Source of the DNA: Bordetella genomosp. 13
Lineage (GTDB): Bacteria > Pseudomonadota > Gammaproteobacteria > Burkholderiales > Burkholderiaceae_B
DNA: 64,000 nt
Reading direction: 5' to 3'
Assembly (NCBI RefSeq): GCF_007679965.1
Contig: NZ_VEHL01000009.1
Location: 62,001 to 126,000 of the forward strand
The first letter of the stretch is position 1, and the number at the start of each line of letters is the position of its first letter. The notes under the pieces were generated by a model. The model was not told where the DNA came from. It ran no database searches and was given only the letters and a program-made list of their open reading frames with translations. The translations under genes and the position numbers were made by a program. Shown here piece by piece: positions 21,434-29,151 of the stretch.

Positions 21434-23113
21434 TCAGGCCGTGCCGGGATCGGTGCGCGCGCGTTCCGCGCGTTCTTCCTCGCGGCGCCGCAGCACCGCG
21501 CGCTGGACCTTGCCGGTGGTGGTCATCGGCAGCTCGTCCAGGTATTCGATTTCCTTGGGATATTCGTACGGCGCCAGGCGCTCGCGCACGTGATCCTGCA
21601 GGGACTGGGTGATCTGTTCGGGCGGCTGGCCGGCGTAGTCGGCGGTCAGCACCACGTACGCCTTGACCAGCGCGCCGCGCTCGGCATCGGGCTTGGGCAC
21701 CACGGCGGCGTTGGCCACCGCCGGGTGGCCCAGCAGACAGTTCTCGATCTCGCCCGGCCCGATGCGGTAGCCGGCCGATTTGAACACGTCGTCGGCGCGG
21801 CCGGCATACCAGAGGTAGCCGTCGGCATCCCGGCTGGCCAGGTCGCCGGTGCGGCACCAGTCGCCGGTGAACTTGCCCTCGGTGGCGATGGGATTGCGCC
21901 AGTAGCCCAGGAACATGACCGGGTCGGGGTGCCCGTGGGCGTCGGTCCGGTTGACGGCGACCTCGCCGATCTCGCCCGCGGGCGCCTCGTTGCCCAGGTC
22001 GTCGATCACCGCCACACGGTGGCCCGGATAGGGACGGCCCATGCTGCCAGGCCGGGCGGGCCAGCGCTTGCTGCTGTTGCCCACCACGTAGTTCATCTCG
22101 GTCTGGCCGAACATCTCGTTGGGCGTGACGCCCAGCGCGGACTCGCACCAGGCGAACACGGTGTCGCCCACGCTCTCGCCGGCGCTCATCAGCGCCCGCA
22201 GCGCCAGCTTGTAGCGCTCGCGCGGCTGCGGCACCGTCTTCATCATCATCTTGAGGGCGGTGGGGAACAGGAACGCGTTGGTGACCTGGTAGCGCTCCAG
22301 CAGCTCGAACGCGCGCTCGGGCGAGAACCGGCCGCGCGTGCCCACGATGGGGTGGCCGAAATACAGGGTCGGCAGCAGGGCGTCCATCATGCCGCCGGTC
22401 CAGGCCCAGTCGGCCGGCGACCAGAACACGTCGCCCGGGCGCGGGAACCAGTCCTGCGAGGCCACGAACCCCGGCAGGTTGCCGATGAGCACGCTGTGCG
22501 GCAGCAGGGCGCCCTTGGGCGCGCCGGTGGTGCCGGAAGTGTAGAGCAGGATGGCGGGGTCCGACGCGCGCGTCATGACCCGCTTGAATTCGGACGGCTG
22601 GCGCGCCAGCAGGCTGCGCCACGGAAGGACGCGCTCGTCGGCGAAGCCGATGCCGATGATCTGCTGCAGTTGCGGGCAGTTGTCGCTGACGCCCAGCAGG
22701 TGGGCGCTGGAGGCGTAGTCGACGATGGCCACGCGGGCCTCGGCATCGCACAGCCGGGATTGCAGCGCCTCGGGGCCGAACAGCGAGGACAGGGGCAGCA
22801 CCACCGCGCCGACGCTGTAGATGGCCATGTGGGCCACGACGGTTTCCGGACGTTGTCCCAAAACCACACCGACCCGGTCGCCGGGCTCCACGCCCATCTT
22901 GATCAGGCCGTTGGCCAACTGATTGGCCGCCTCGGCCAGGCGCGCGTAGGTCCAGACCTCGCGGTTGCCCGCCTCGTCCTCGTAGTAGATGGCGATGCGG
23001 CGGGATTCCGGCGCGCTGGCGGCCCACCGATGGCAGCAGGCTTCCGCGATGTTGAACTGGGTGGGAACCAGCCAGCGGAATGACTGGTAGAGCGCCTCGT
23101 AGTGGTCGTTCAT
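21434..23113 (-). CDS. AMP-dependent acyl-CoA synthetase
   Basis: A 559-residue adenylate-forming enzyme that joins a short- or medium-chain carboxylic acid to CoA through an acyl-AMP. ATP-binding loop YTSGTTGAPKG is clear; further core motifs are FGQTEMN, WCRTGDLASRD with RADDVFKSAGYRIGPGEIE, and the C-terminal catalytic lysine in TTTGKVQR. The start at 23113 (MNDHYEALYQSF) matches the family; upstream in-frame sequence is non-conserved. The substrate is uncertain: the overall layout is of the acetyl-CoA synthetase-like/medium-chain (MACS) branch. The gene heads a minus-strand group with the gamma-CA-like and Hsp33 genes. Confidence 0.92.
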   Translation of the reverse strand: MNDHYEALYQSFRWLVPTQFNIAEACCHRWAASAPESRRIAIYYEDEAGNREVWTYARLAEAANQLANGLIKMGVEPGDRVGVVLGQRPETVVAHMAIYSVGAVVLPLSSLFGPEALQSRLCDAEARVAIVDYASSAHLLGVSDNCPQLQQIIGIGFADERVLPWRSLLARQPSEFKRVMTRASDPAILLYTSGTTGAPKGALLPHSVLIGNLPGFVASQDWFPRPGDVFWSPADWAWTGGMMDALLPTLYFGHPIVGTRGRFSPERAFELLERYQVTNAFLFPTALKMMMKTVPQPRERYKLALRALMSAGESVGDTVFAWCESALGVTPNEMFGQTEMNYVVGNSSKRWPARPGSMGRPYPGHRVAVIDDLGNEAPAGEIGEVAVNRTDAHGHPDPVMFLGYWRNPIATEGKFTGDWCRTGDLASRDADGYLWYAGRADDVFKSAGYRIGPGEIENCLLGHPAVANAAVVPKPDAERGALVKAYVVLTADYAGQPPEQITQSLQDHVRERLAPYEYPKEIEYLDELPMTTTGKVQRAVLRRREEERAERARTDPGTA

Positions 23114-23313
23114 GGCCCTATGTAGTAAGCGCGCGGTTGCTACGAAAGGGGGGGACCGCCGGTCTCCCCAAACGCAAGCATGACCTAGAGGGCCGTGAAC
23201 TGCAACATGCCCGGGACCCAAACCAGGGACATATACGGGTTATTACGGACGCTTACTCTGCCGGCGTGGGGAACCGCGCGCGGAAGGCGCGGCGCGGGGG
23301 CCGCGTGGCTGCC

Positions 23314-24147
23314 TTATTTGCCGGACCGTCCGATCGCCGAAGGCAGGTCCGGCAGCGCCAGGGAAGGCCGGCCGCGCGCCGGGTTTTCGCGCTGGGCCAG
23401 CACACTTGCCCAGTCCAGCAGTTGCAGGCTGCCGTCCTGGGCTTCGGCCAGGGCGGACAGGCTTTCCACCCAGTCGCCGTCGTTGCAGTACAGGATGCCG
23501 TCGATGTCGCGCAGTTCGGGCTTGTGGATGTGGCCGCAGACCACGCCGTCCAGGCCGCGGCGGCGGGCCTCGCCGGCCAGCGCTTCCTCGAAGTGGGTGA
23601 TGAACGAGACCGCGTTCTTCACCTTGTGCTTCAGGTATTGCGACAGGGACCAGTAGTGCAGCCCCATGCGGTGGCGCAGGCGGTTGAAATGATTGTTCAG
23701 CCACAGGGCGAACTGGTAGAGCGAGTCGCCCAGGTGCGCCAGCCACTTGCTGTGCTGGATCACGCCGTCGAACTGGTCGCCGTGCAGCACCAGCAGCTTC
23801 TGGCCCTTGGCCGTGACGTGGACTTCCTCGTCGAGTATCTCGATGTCGCCGAAGGCATAGCCGATGAACTCGCGGGCGAACTCGTCGTGGTTGCCCGGGA
23901 TGAACACCACGCGGGTGCCGTTGCGGGCCTTGCGCAGGATGCGCTGGACCACGTCGTTGTGCGCGCGGGGCCAGTGCCAGTGCTTGCGCAACTGCCAGCC
24001 GTCGACGATGTCGCCGACCAGGTACAGCGTGTCGGCATCGTTGTGGTCGAGGAAATCAAGCAGGAATTGCGCCTTGCATCCACTGGTGCCCAGGTGGATG
24101 TCGGATAGCCATAATGTGCGCCAACGCGTCGGATGGATGTCGTTCAC
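23314..24147 (-). CDS. LpxH-like metallophosphoesterase
   Basis: A 277-residue calcineurin-like phosphoesterase with all five metal-site motifs: LSDIHLG, GDIVDGWQ, GNHDEF, HGDQFD and GHIHKP. The family is commonly annotated UDP-2,3-diacylglucosamine diphosphatase (lipid A synthesis), but this branch is longer than E. coli LpxH (240 residues) and may be a paralogue with a different phosphodiester substrate. It ends 200 bases downstream of the acyl-CoA synthetase start; that gap contains nothing I recognise. The C-terminal 40 residues are non-conserved and Pro/Arg-rich. Confidence 0.85.
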   Translation of the reverse strand: MNDIHPTRWRTLWLSDIHLGTSGCKAQFLLDFLDHNDADTLYLVGDIVDGWQLRKHWHWPRAHNDVVQRILRKARNGTRVVFIPGNHDEFAREFIGYAFGDIEILDEEVHVTAKGQKLLVLHGDQFDGVIQHSKWLAHLGDSLYQFALWLNNHFNRLRHRMGLHYWSLSQYLKHKVKNAVSFITHFEEALAGEARRRGLDGVVCGHIHKPELRDIDGILYCNDGDWVESLSALAEAQDGSLQLLDWASVLAQRENPARGRPSLALPDLPSAIGRSGK

Positions 24148-24225
24148 CGTGGTTTTCCGTTCAGCCCGTCTTGCCTAGGCATGAGACCAGCCAGGCATGA
24201 CGTCAGCATGAAGGTTCGGTGACTG

Positions 24226-24777
24226 CTATGTGACGGATGTGTCCCTACCCTGTTGCACGGGGCTGGGCTGCCGCTTCGGCGCGGCGTTGCGCAGGCGGGT
24301 GCCGGCCAGGCGGTCATGCAGGAACTGGCCCTCGGCATCCACCCAGGTCCACAGGAACGAGGCGAAGGGCGCCACGACCACCAGCATGTCGACCGAGCGC
24401 CAGCCGGTCAGGGTGGAGCCCAGCGAGATCAGGCCGATCACGGCCAGCATGGGCGGCCAGATCAGCACGTAGCGCCAGGCCAGGCGTGCCGCGCCGGGCC
24501 GCTGGCCGTCGCGGTCGACCAGCCGGATGTGCCAGGTCTTCATGGGCAGCGTCTGCCCGCCGCGCCGCCAGCACAGCACGAAGTAGATGCCGATGACCAG
24601 GAACAGCCAGGCCTGACGCTGCGGGCGCAGCGCCAGCGCGTGGCGGCTCTGCGTCAGCGTGTCCAGCAGGTAGTCGGCCAGGAACACGATGCCGAACAAC
24701 AGCACGCCTTCGTACATCATGCAGGCGAAGCGCCGGGCACGGCTGGGGGTGGCGGTAAGGTCCAGGGCGGTCGTCAT
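24226..24777 (-). CDS. RDD-family membrane protein
   Basis: A 183-residue integral membrane protein with the RDD pattern: an early Arg (RARRFACMMYEG), an Asp in the first span (FLADYLL), and a later Asp/Arg cluster (HDRLAGTRL). Three hydrophobic spans are visible at about 22-42, 58-75 and 105-150. RDD proteins are mostly of unknown function; some take part in ion transport. It lies 78 bases upstream of the phosphoesterase gene on the same strand. No regulator or partner is evident. Confidence 0.85.
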   Translation of the reverse strand: MTTALDLTATPSRARRFACMMYEGVLLFGIVFLADYLLDTLTQSRHALALRPQRQAWLFLVIGIYFVLCWRRGGQTLPMKTWHIRLVDRDGQRPGAARLAWRYVLIWPPMLAVIGLISLGSTLTGWRSVDMLVVVAPFASFLWTWVDAEGQFLHDRLAGTRLRNAAPKRQPSPVQQGRDTSVT

Positions 24778-24888
24778 GGGCGCACATTATCGCGCGGCGG
24801 CGGGCGGCGTAAACAAAAATGCGCGTCCGGCGCCGGGACGGCGACCGCGATGCTTCCGGCGTCCCGGCCCGGGCATGCCCGCCCGGGA

Positions 24889-25362
24889 TCAGAGCCGGCC
24901 CTGCGCCAGCAGCTCGCGCGTGCGCGCCAGCGTCGACAGCAGGGCGCTCCTGTAGCCCTTGTCGCCGTCCAGCCACTGCTGTTCGGCCTGTTCCTCCGGT
25001 CCGTTCGGCGCCTTGCCGCGCAGGCCCAGGTAGCCATAGAAGCGCAATTGCAGCGCGCCGTCCCCGTCTTGAAAAAGCTCGTTGATGATCGCGCCTTCGC
25101 GCGGTCCCGTGGCCTGGAAGAAGGTGATCTTGCTCTGCGGCTCGAAGGTGATGATCTCGCGCAGGTCGCTGCCGCCGATGGTGGCTTCGCGCACGATGTG
25201 CGTCGGGCTGTCCTGCACCACGTCGCAGCGGGTGCACAGGCCGGGGGGCAGGAACAGGCGGGCATCGCGCGCCTTCAGCACGAGGCCCTGCCAGGCCTGC
25301 TGGCGAGTCAGCGGCGCCTGGCCTTCGGGGTTCACGGGAACGGTGGCGGTCGAATAGATCAT
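24889..25362 (-). CDS. SRPBCC-fold protein (DUF1857/AtaL-like)
   Basis: A 157-residue protein with the SRPBCC lipid-binding fold of the DUF1857/AtaL-like group, usually encoded as a single-domain protein that binds a hydrophobic ligand. Blocks such as PLTRQQAWQGLVLKA, REIITFEPQSKITFF and FYGYLGLRGKAPNGPEE are typical. The ATG at 25362 is chosen over upstream in-frame codons because the family begins at MIYSTATVPVN. It is divergent from the LysR gene at 25529 across a 166-base region, a classic regulator-target arrangement. The ligand is unknown. Confidence 0.8.
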   Translation of the reverse strand: MIYSTATVPVNPEGQAPLTRQQAWQGLVLKARDARLFLPPGLCTRCDVVQDSPTHIVREATIGGSDLREIITFEPQSKITFFQATGPREGAIINELFQDGDGALQLRFYGYLGLRGKAPNGPEEQAEQQWLDGDKGYRSALLSTLARTRELLAQGRL

Positions 25363-25528
25363 GATGGGGTCCTTGGAAAGGTTCGCCTGCACGGCGGCGC
25401 GCGGCAGGCCGGTCGTTGGGAAGCAAGCCGTTCGGGGGCGTGCGACATCCATGGCTCCACGATAAGTGTTCCGATATCGAAAGCGAAGACCCTAAAATAT
25501 AGACATTACGTATCAAAAGTGAGACGGT

Positions 25529-26416
25529 ATGGACCTCAACGCGCTGGCGGACTTCCAACTGGTGGCCGCGCAAGGCGGCTTCGGAAAGGCCAGCCGCGCC
25601 AGCGGCCGGTCCAAGGCGACCTTGTCCCGGCGCATCGCCGATCTCGAGGACGCGCTGGGCATCCGGCTGATCGAACGCGGCGCGCGCAGCCTGGCGCTGA
25701 CCGAGGCCGGTCAGGTACTGCTGGCCCGCACGCAGGGGCCGATGCATGAGATCGCCGAGGCGGTGGCGGCGGCGCGAGACGGGCGGGATACGCCGCGCGG
25801 CGTGCTGCGCATCGCGGCGCCGGTCCTGTTCTCGCAACTGGCGCTGGGGCGTCTGGTGGCCCGCTTCCGGGCCCGCCATCCCGACGTGCAGGTCGAGGCG
25901 GTGGCCGAGGACCGCTTCGTCGATCTGGTCGAGGAGCATTTCGACGTCGCCATCCGCGTCAATCCGGGCCAGGAAGGCGCGCTGGTGGGCAGGTGCTTCG
26001 CCCGGGACAGGCTGGTGCTGGCTGCCGCGCCGTCCATCGCGAGGCCGGCGGCGTCCGGCGGCGTCCGGCTCGTGCAGGCACCCGCCGTCGTCACGCAGGC
26101 CCATCGCGAGGGAGACATCTGGTCGGTGGACGGCGGGCAGTTACAGGTCGAGCCCCGTCCCGTCCTGCGCCTGTCGTCGCTGCTGATGGTGCGCGACGCC
26201 ATCGCGGCCGGTGCGGGGGTGGCGATGCTGCCGCATTCCATCGTCGCCACGCTGCTGCAAAAAGGAACGCTCGTGTCATGGGGCGCCGCCGGCGACGAGG
26301 TCGAGCTCTGGGTGCTGCATACGTCCCGGCGCCTGCAAAGTCCCAAGGTGCAAGCGTTCGTGGCCTTCATGTGCAGCCAGTATCCGGGCGGGTCGTTCAG
26401 CCTTCCGGCGGATTGA
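25529..26416 (+). CDS. LysR-family transcriptional regulator
   Basis: A 295-residue regulator with an N-terminal winged HTH (about 1-65, DLNALADFQLVAAQGGFG and KATLSRRIADLEDALGIRLIER) and a LysR effector domain from about 90. The second part contains LLMVRDAIAAGAGVAMLP, typical of the ligand-binding lobe of this subgroup. It is transcribed away from the SRPBCC gene and probably controls it and itself. The shared region has a CGATATCG palindrome and AT-rich sequence close to the start (25480-25528). Inducer unknown. Confidence 0.92.
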   Translation: MDLNALADFQLVAAQGGFGKASRASGRSKATLSRRIADLEDALGIRLIERGARSLALTEAGQVLLARTQGPMHEIAEAVAAARDGRDTPRGVLRIAAPVLFSQLALGRLVARFRARHPDVQVEAVAEDRFVDLVEEHFDVAIRVNPGQEGALVGRCFARDRLVLAAAPSIARPAASGGVRLVQAPAVVTQAHREGDIWSVDGGQLQVEPRPVLRLSSLLMVRDAIAAGAGVAMLPHSIVATLLQKGTLVSWGAAGDEVELWVLHTSRRLQSPKVQAFVAFMCSQYPGGSFSLPAD

Positions 26417-26507
26417 ATCGCCGCGGGGCCGGCGCGACACTCGCGCAATGGCGTTGCGCACAACCGTCCGCGGCTGCGCACGAGCGCAGGGCCGCCTTGC
26501 GGCGCAC

Positions 26508-26535
26508 AAAAAAAACCCGCCGGTTAGGGCGGGTT
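26508..26535 (-). terminator. Rho-independent terminator for the 50-residue small gene
   Basis: On the minus strand, an 8-base-pair stem (AACCCGCC / GGCGGGTT, 26514-26521 and 26528-26535) with a six-base loop is followed by a run of eight T at 26508-26515. It lies 51 bases after the stop of the small open frame at 26587. Orientation fits only minus-strand transcripts, so it supports that small frame as a real gene. Confidence 0.85.
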
Positions 26536-26586
26536 GAGAAAGGGGCTATGCAGCCCCCAAGGGGAAATCGGTACTGCGCCGCGAAA

Positions 26587-26739
26587 TCAGGCGGAAGCCG
26601 CGGCGGTCTTGACGGGGGCCGGCTGTTCGGCGCGGGCCATCAACTTGCGCAGGCCGGCGAGCAGGGCGCGCAGCGGGTGCGGACGGAATTGCTCTTGCAT
26701 GGCTTGCACCATCAATTGGCGTTCGAGCTCGTCGCTCAT
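26587..26739 (-). CDS. Small uncharacterised protein, 50 residues
   Basis: A 50-residue open frame (MSDELERQLM..., ending in an Ala-rich tail) that is not a shadow of another gene. Support: its own rho-independent terminator 51 bases downstream, AAGG at a suitable distance before the ATG, and a plausible promoter at 26782-26810. The sequence reads as an amphipathic helix with basic residues (LRALLAGLRKLMARAE) and no cysteine or metal motif. I recognise no family. It could act as a small regulator or a membrane-associated peptide; nothing in the neighbourhood (LysR regulator, RNA methyltransferase) points to a function. Confidence 0.6.
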   Translation of the reverse strand: MSDELERQLMVQAMQEQFRPHPLRALLAGLRKLMARAEQPAPVKTAAASA

Positions 26740-26781
26740 CACGACGCCTTGCGTAATCTTGATCACTTGCTTTACGCCACG

Positions 26782-26810
26782 ATTTTCACAACCGGGCGGT
26801 CTTTTGTCTA
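26782..26810 (-). promoter_or_regulatory. Candidate sigma-70 promoter for the small gene
   Basis: On the minus strand, a -35 of TAGACA (26805-26810, five of six) and a -10 of GAAAAT (26782-26787, four of six) are separated by 17 bases. It sits directly downstream of the tandem palindromes at 26809-26838 and 43 bases before the small gene. Inferred, not shown. Confidence 0.45.
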
Positions 26811-26838
26811 GGGTTAACCCGGATTTTAGGGTTAACCC
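26809..26838 (-). repeat. Tandem GGGTTAACCC palindromes
   Basis: Two identical palindromes, TAGGGTTAACCC at 26809-26820 and at 26827-26838, lie 18 bases apart with the same GGATTT after each (one extra T in the second). The near-perfect direct repeat of about 18 bases overlaps the -35 of the small gene's promoter. This spacing, close to two helical turns, is typical of two-dimer binding by a regulator. No such regulator can be named. Confidence 0.7.
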
Positions 26839-27001
26839 TGGATTTGTGCAAGTGCATGGTGCAAGACGCGCGATCCTGGTGCTGATGATGCCCCAATTCC
26901 GCGCCGTTGTGGCGCACCAGGGCACGATAGCGGGGCGACATTGCTGCCCTTTTACAACGGCGCGGCACACGCCCGGGCTCGCAGGGCGCCCGGGCAGGCG
27001 C

Positions 27002-28606
27002 TCAGGTCGCGTCGCGGTAGCTGCCGGCGGCCAGTTCGAAGCCGAACAGGCGGCAGTCCAGCGCGCCGTTGTGCAGCGGGATGCGGCGCTGCGGCTTCAG
27101 GCGCAGGCGCTGGGGCAGGGTCATGTCGCTGGAGATGACGTGCAGCTGCCAGCCGGCGAAGCGACGCTTCAGGCAGGCCGACCAGTCGCGCCACAGGGTG
27201 TCGTCGTGCTCTTCCATGCGCTCGCCGTAGGGCGGGTTGGTGACGATCCAGCCAGACTCGGCCGGGGGCTCGATGTCGCGCGCATCGCCCGTCTCGAAGC
27301 GTATGGTCTCGTCGGTCAGCCAGGCACGTTCGGCATTGGCGCGCGCGAAGTCGATGGCCTGCGGGTCCAGGTCGTAGCCCACCAGCGGCGTTTCCAGTTT
27401 GGTGAGGATGCGGGCGCGCGCATCGTCCTTCAGGTCGCGCCAGCGGCGCGGGTCGAAGCCGCGCAGGCGCTCGAAACCGAAGGGCCGCGAGACGCCGGCG
27501 GGCACGCCCAGCGCGATCCAGGCGGCTTCGATCAGGATGGTGCCGCTGCCGCAGAAGGGGTCCAGCAGCGGGGCGGCCGGATCCCAGCCGGCCAGCGCCA
27601 GCATGCCCGCGGCCAGGTTCTCGCGCAGCGGCGCCTCGCCCTTGTCCAGGCGCCAGCCGCGCTTGAACAGCGATTCGCCCGTGGTGTCCAGGTACAGCGT
27701 GGCGGTGGTGCCGAACAGGAACAGGTGCACGCGCGCGTCGGGGCGCACGGTGTCGATGTCGGGGCGCGCGCCTTCGCGATCGCGCAGGCGGTCGCAGATG
27801 CCGTCCTTGGCGCGCAGGTTGCAGTACTGCAGGCTGCGCACCGGGCTCTTGATGGCAGAGGTGTCCACCCGCAGCGTCTGCTCGGCGCCGAACCAGCGTT
27901 CCCAGGGCACGCTGTAGGCCAGATCGAGGATGTCGTCCTCGTGCGAGATCTCGGCCTGCGCCACCTGCGCCAGGATGCGCGTGGCCAGGCGCGAATACAG
28001 GTTGGCGCGCTGCACGCCCGACCAGTCGGCGGAAAAGCTGCAGCCGGCGCGGCCCATCTTCGCGTCCTCGAAGCCCAGCGCCTGCATCTCGGCGGTCAGC
28101 GCCTCTTCCAGCCCTTGCGGGCACGGCGCGAAGATCTGGAATATCTCGGCGGGCTGGTTGCGGCCATGGGCATGGCGGTCGCGCTGGCGTCCGCGCGGCG
28201 CGACGTGTACGGGAACATCCTGCCCGGCGTCGTCATGCCCGGCGTGGTCACGCGCGGGGGCCTCGTCGTCGTCCCACTGCGGCGCGTCCGGCGGCAGGTC
28301 GTCCCAGGCGGCGCTGTCGGCGGGCAGGTCGTCCCACGCCGCGCCCGTTGCGGGTTGCGCGGGCTCGTCGCGGCGCGTGTCGCGCATCTCGCGATCCATG
28401 TAGCGCCTGGGTTCGGGACGCGGCTGCGCCGGCAGGGACTGCGCGCGCTGCAGGCGATCTTCCTTGTCGCGGCTGCGTTCCAGTTGCGTCGCCTGGCGCG
28501 CGCGCGCGCCGCTGCGCTTGCGGCGCGGCGCGTCGTCTTCCGCGGGGCGGGTGGTCTTGTTGACCGAGAGGGTGCGGCGCGGACGGTCTTGATCGTCGGA
28601 TGACAT
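27002..28606 (-). CDS. THUMP-domain RNA methyltransferase (RlmL/Trm-like)
   Basis: A 534-residue S-adenosylmethionine-dependent RNA methyltransferase. After a charged disordered leader (about 1-150) come a ferredoxin-like and THUMP RNA-binding region (EIFQIFAPCPQGLEEALTAE onward) and a Rossmann methyltransferase with motif I DPFCGSGTILIEAA, GYDLDPQAIDFARAN and the catalytic NPPYGER motif. The last feature is typical of N2-guanine methylation of 23S rRNA (RlmL/RlmK) or tRNA. The leader contains three WDD-type repeats (AAWDDLP, AAWDDLPP, QWDDDE), unlike most relatives. Twenty-two bases separate it from the HemJ-like gene on the same strand, which is transcribed first. Confidence 0.9.
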   Translation of the reverse strand: MSSDDQDRPRRTLSVNKTTRPAEDDAPRRKRSGARARQATQLERSRDKEDRLQRAQSLPAQPRPEPRRYMDREMRDTRRDEPAQPATGAAWDDLPADSAAWDDLPPDAPQWDDDEAPARDHAGHDDAGQDVPVHVAPRGRQRDRHAHGRNQPAEIFQIFAPCPQGLEEALTAEMQALGFEDAKMGRAGCSFSADWSGVQRANLYSRLATRILAQVAQAEISHEDDILDLAYSVPWERWFGAEQTLRVDTSAIKSPVRSLQYCNLRAKDGICDRLRDREGARPDIDTVRPDARVHLFLFGTTATLYLDTTGESLFKRGWRLDKGEAPLRENLAAGMLALAGWDPAAPLLDPFCGSGTILIEAAWIALGVPAGVSRPFGFERLRGFDPRRWRDLKDDARARILTKLETPLVGYDLDPQAIDFARANAERAWLTDETIRFETGDARDIEPPAESGWIVTNPPYGERMEEHDDTLWRDWSACLKRRFAGWQLHVISSDMTLPQRLRLKPQRRIPLHNGALDCRLFGFELAAGSYRDAT

Positions 28607-28628
28607 GCGAGTTTGGAGAGGCTGGGGA

Positions 28629-29051
28629 TTAGAAGGGTTTGACGACGACCAGCACGACTACCAGCACAAGCAGCAGGACAGGAACTTCGTTGAACCAGCG
28701 ATAGAACGTATGCGGGCGCGTGTTGCGGCCCTGTTCGAATTTGCGCAGCATGACGCCGCAGGCATGATGGTAGCCGACGATCAGCAGCACCAGCAGCAGC
28801 TTGCCGTGCATCCAGCCGTTGCCGGGGCCCATGCCGATGCCGTAGCCCACGTACAGCCACAGGCCCAGCAGCACGGCCGGCACGGCCAGGATCGTCATGA
28901 AGCGGTAGAGCCGCCGCGCCATGCCCAGCAGACAGGACTGGACGCCTGGATCGGTCTGCTGGGCCAGGTTCACGTAGATACGGGGCAGGTAGAACAGCCC
29001 GGCGAACCAGGACGCGATGAAGACGATGTGAAAGGCCTTGATCCACAGCAT
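28629..29051 (-). CDS. HemJ-like membrane protein (CopD/UPF0093 family)
   Basis: A 140-residue, four-span integral membrane protein with the UPF0093/HemJ pattern: MLWIKAFHIVFIASWFAGLFYLPR at the start, with the conserved His and Arg, and WMHGKLLLVLLI and FNEVPVLLLVLV later. HemJ is the protoporphyrinogen IX oxidase of many bacteria lacking HemG and HemY, while annotators also use the name CopD family. The conserved His and Lys positions favour HemJ. Located between the RNA methyltransferase and prpD; no other haem gene is nearby, which is common for hemJ. Confidence 0.8.
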   Translation of the reverse strand: MLWIKAFHIVFIASWFAGLFYLPRIYVNLAQQTDPGVQSCLLGMARRLYRFMTILAVPAVLLGLWLYVGYGIGMGPGNGWMHGKLLLVLLIVGYHHACGVMLRKFEQGRNTRPHTFYRWFNEVPVLLLVLVVVLVVVKPF

Positions 29052-29151
29052 GGCGCGCGCTCCGTAGGGAATCCGCCATTGTAATGGCGCGGATGCCGGA
29101 GGGCCGGGACGCGGTGTCGCAGGCGTGGTGTGCGTCCGCCGCCGCCGCGTC

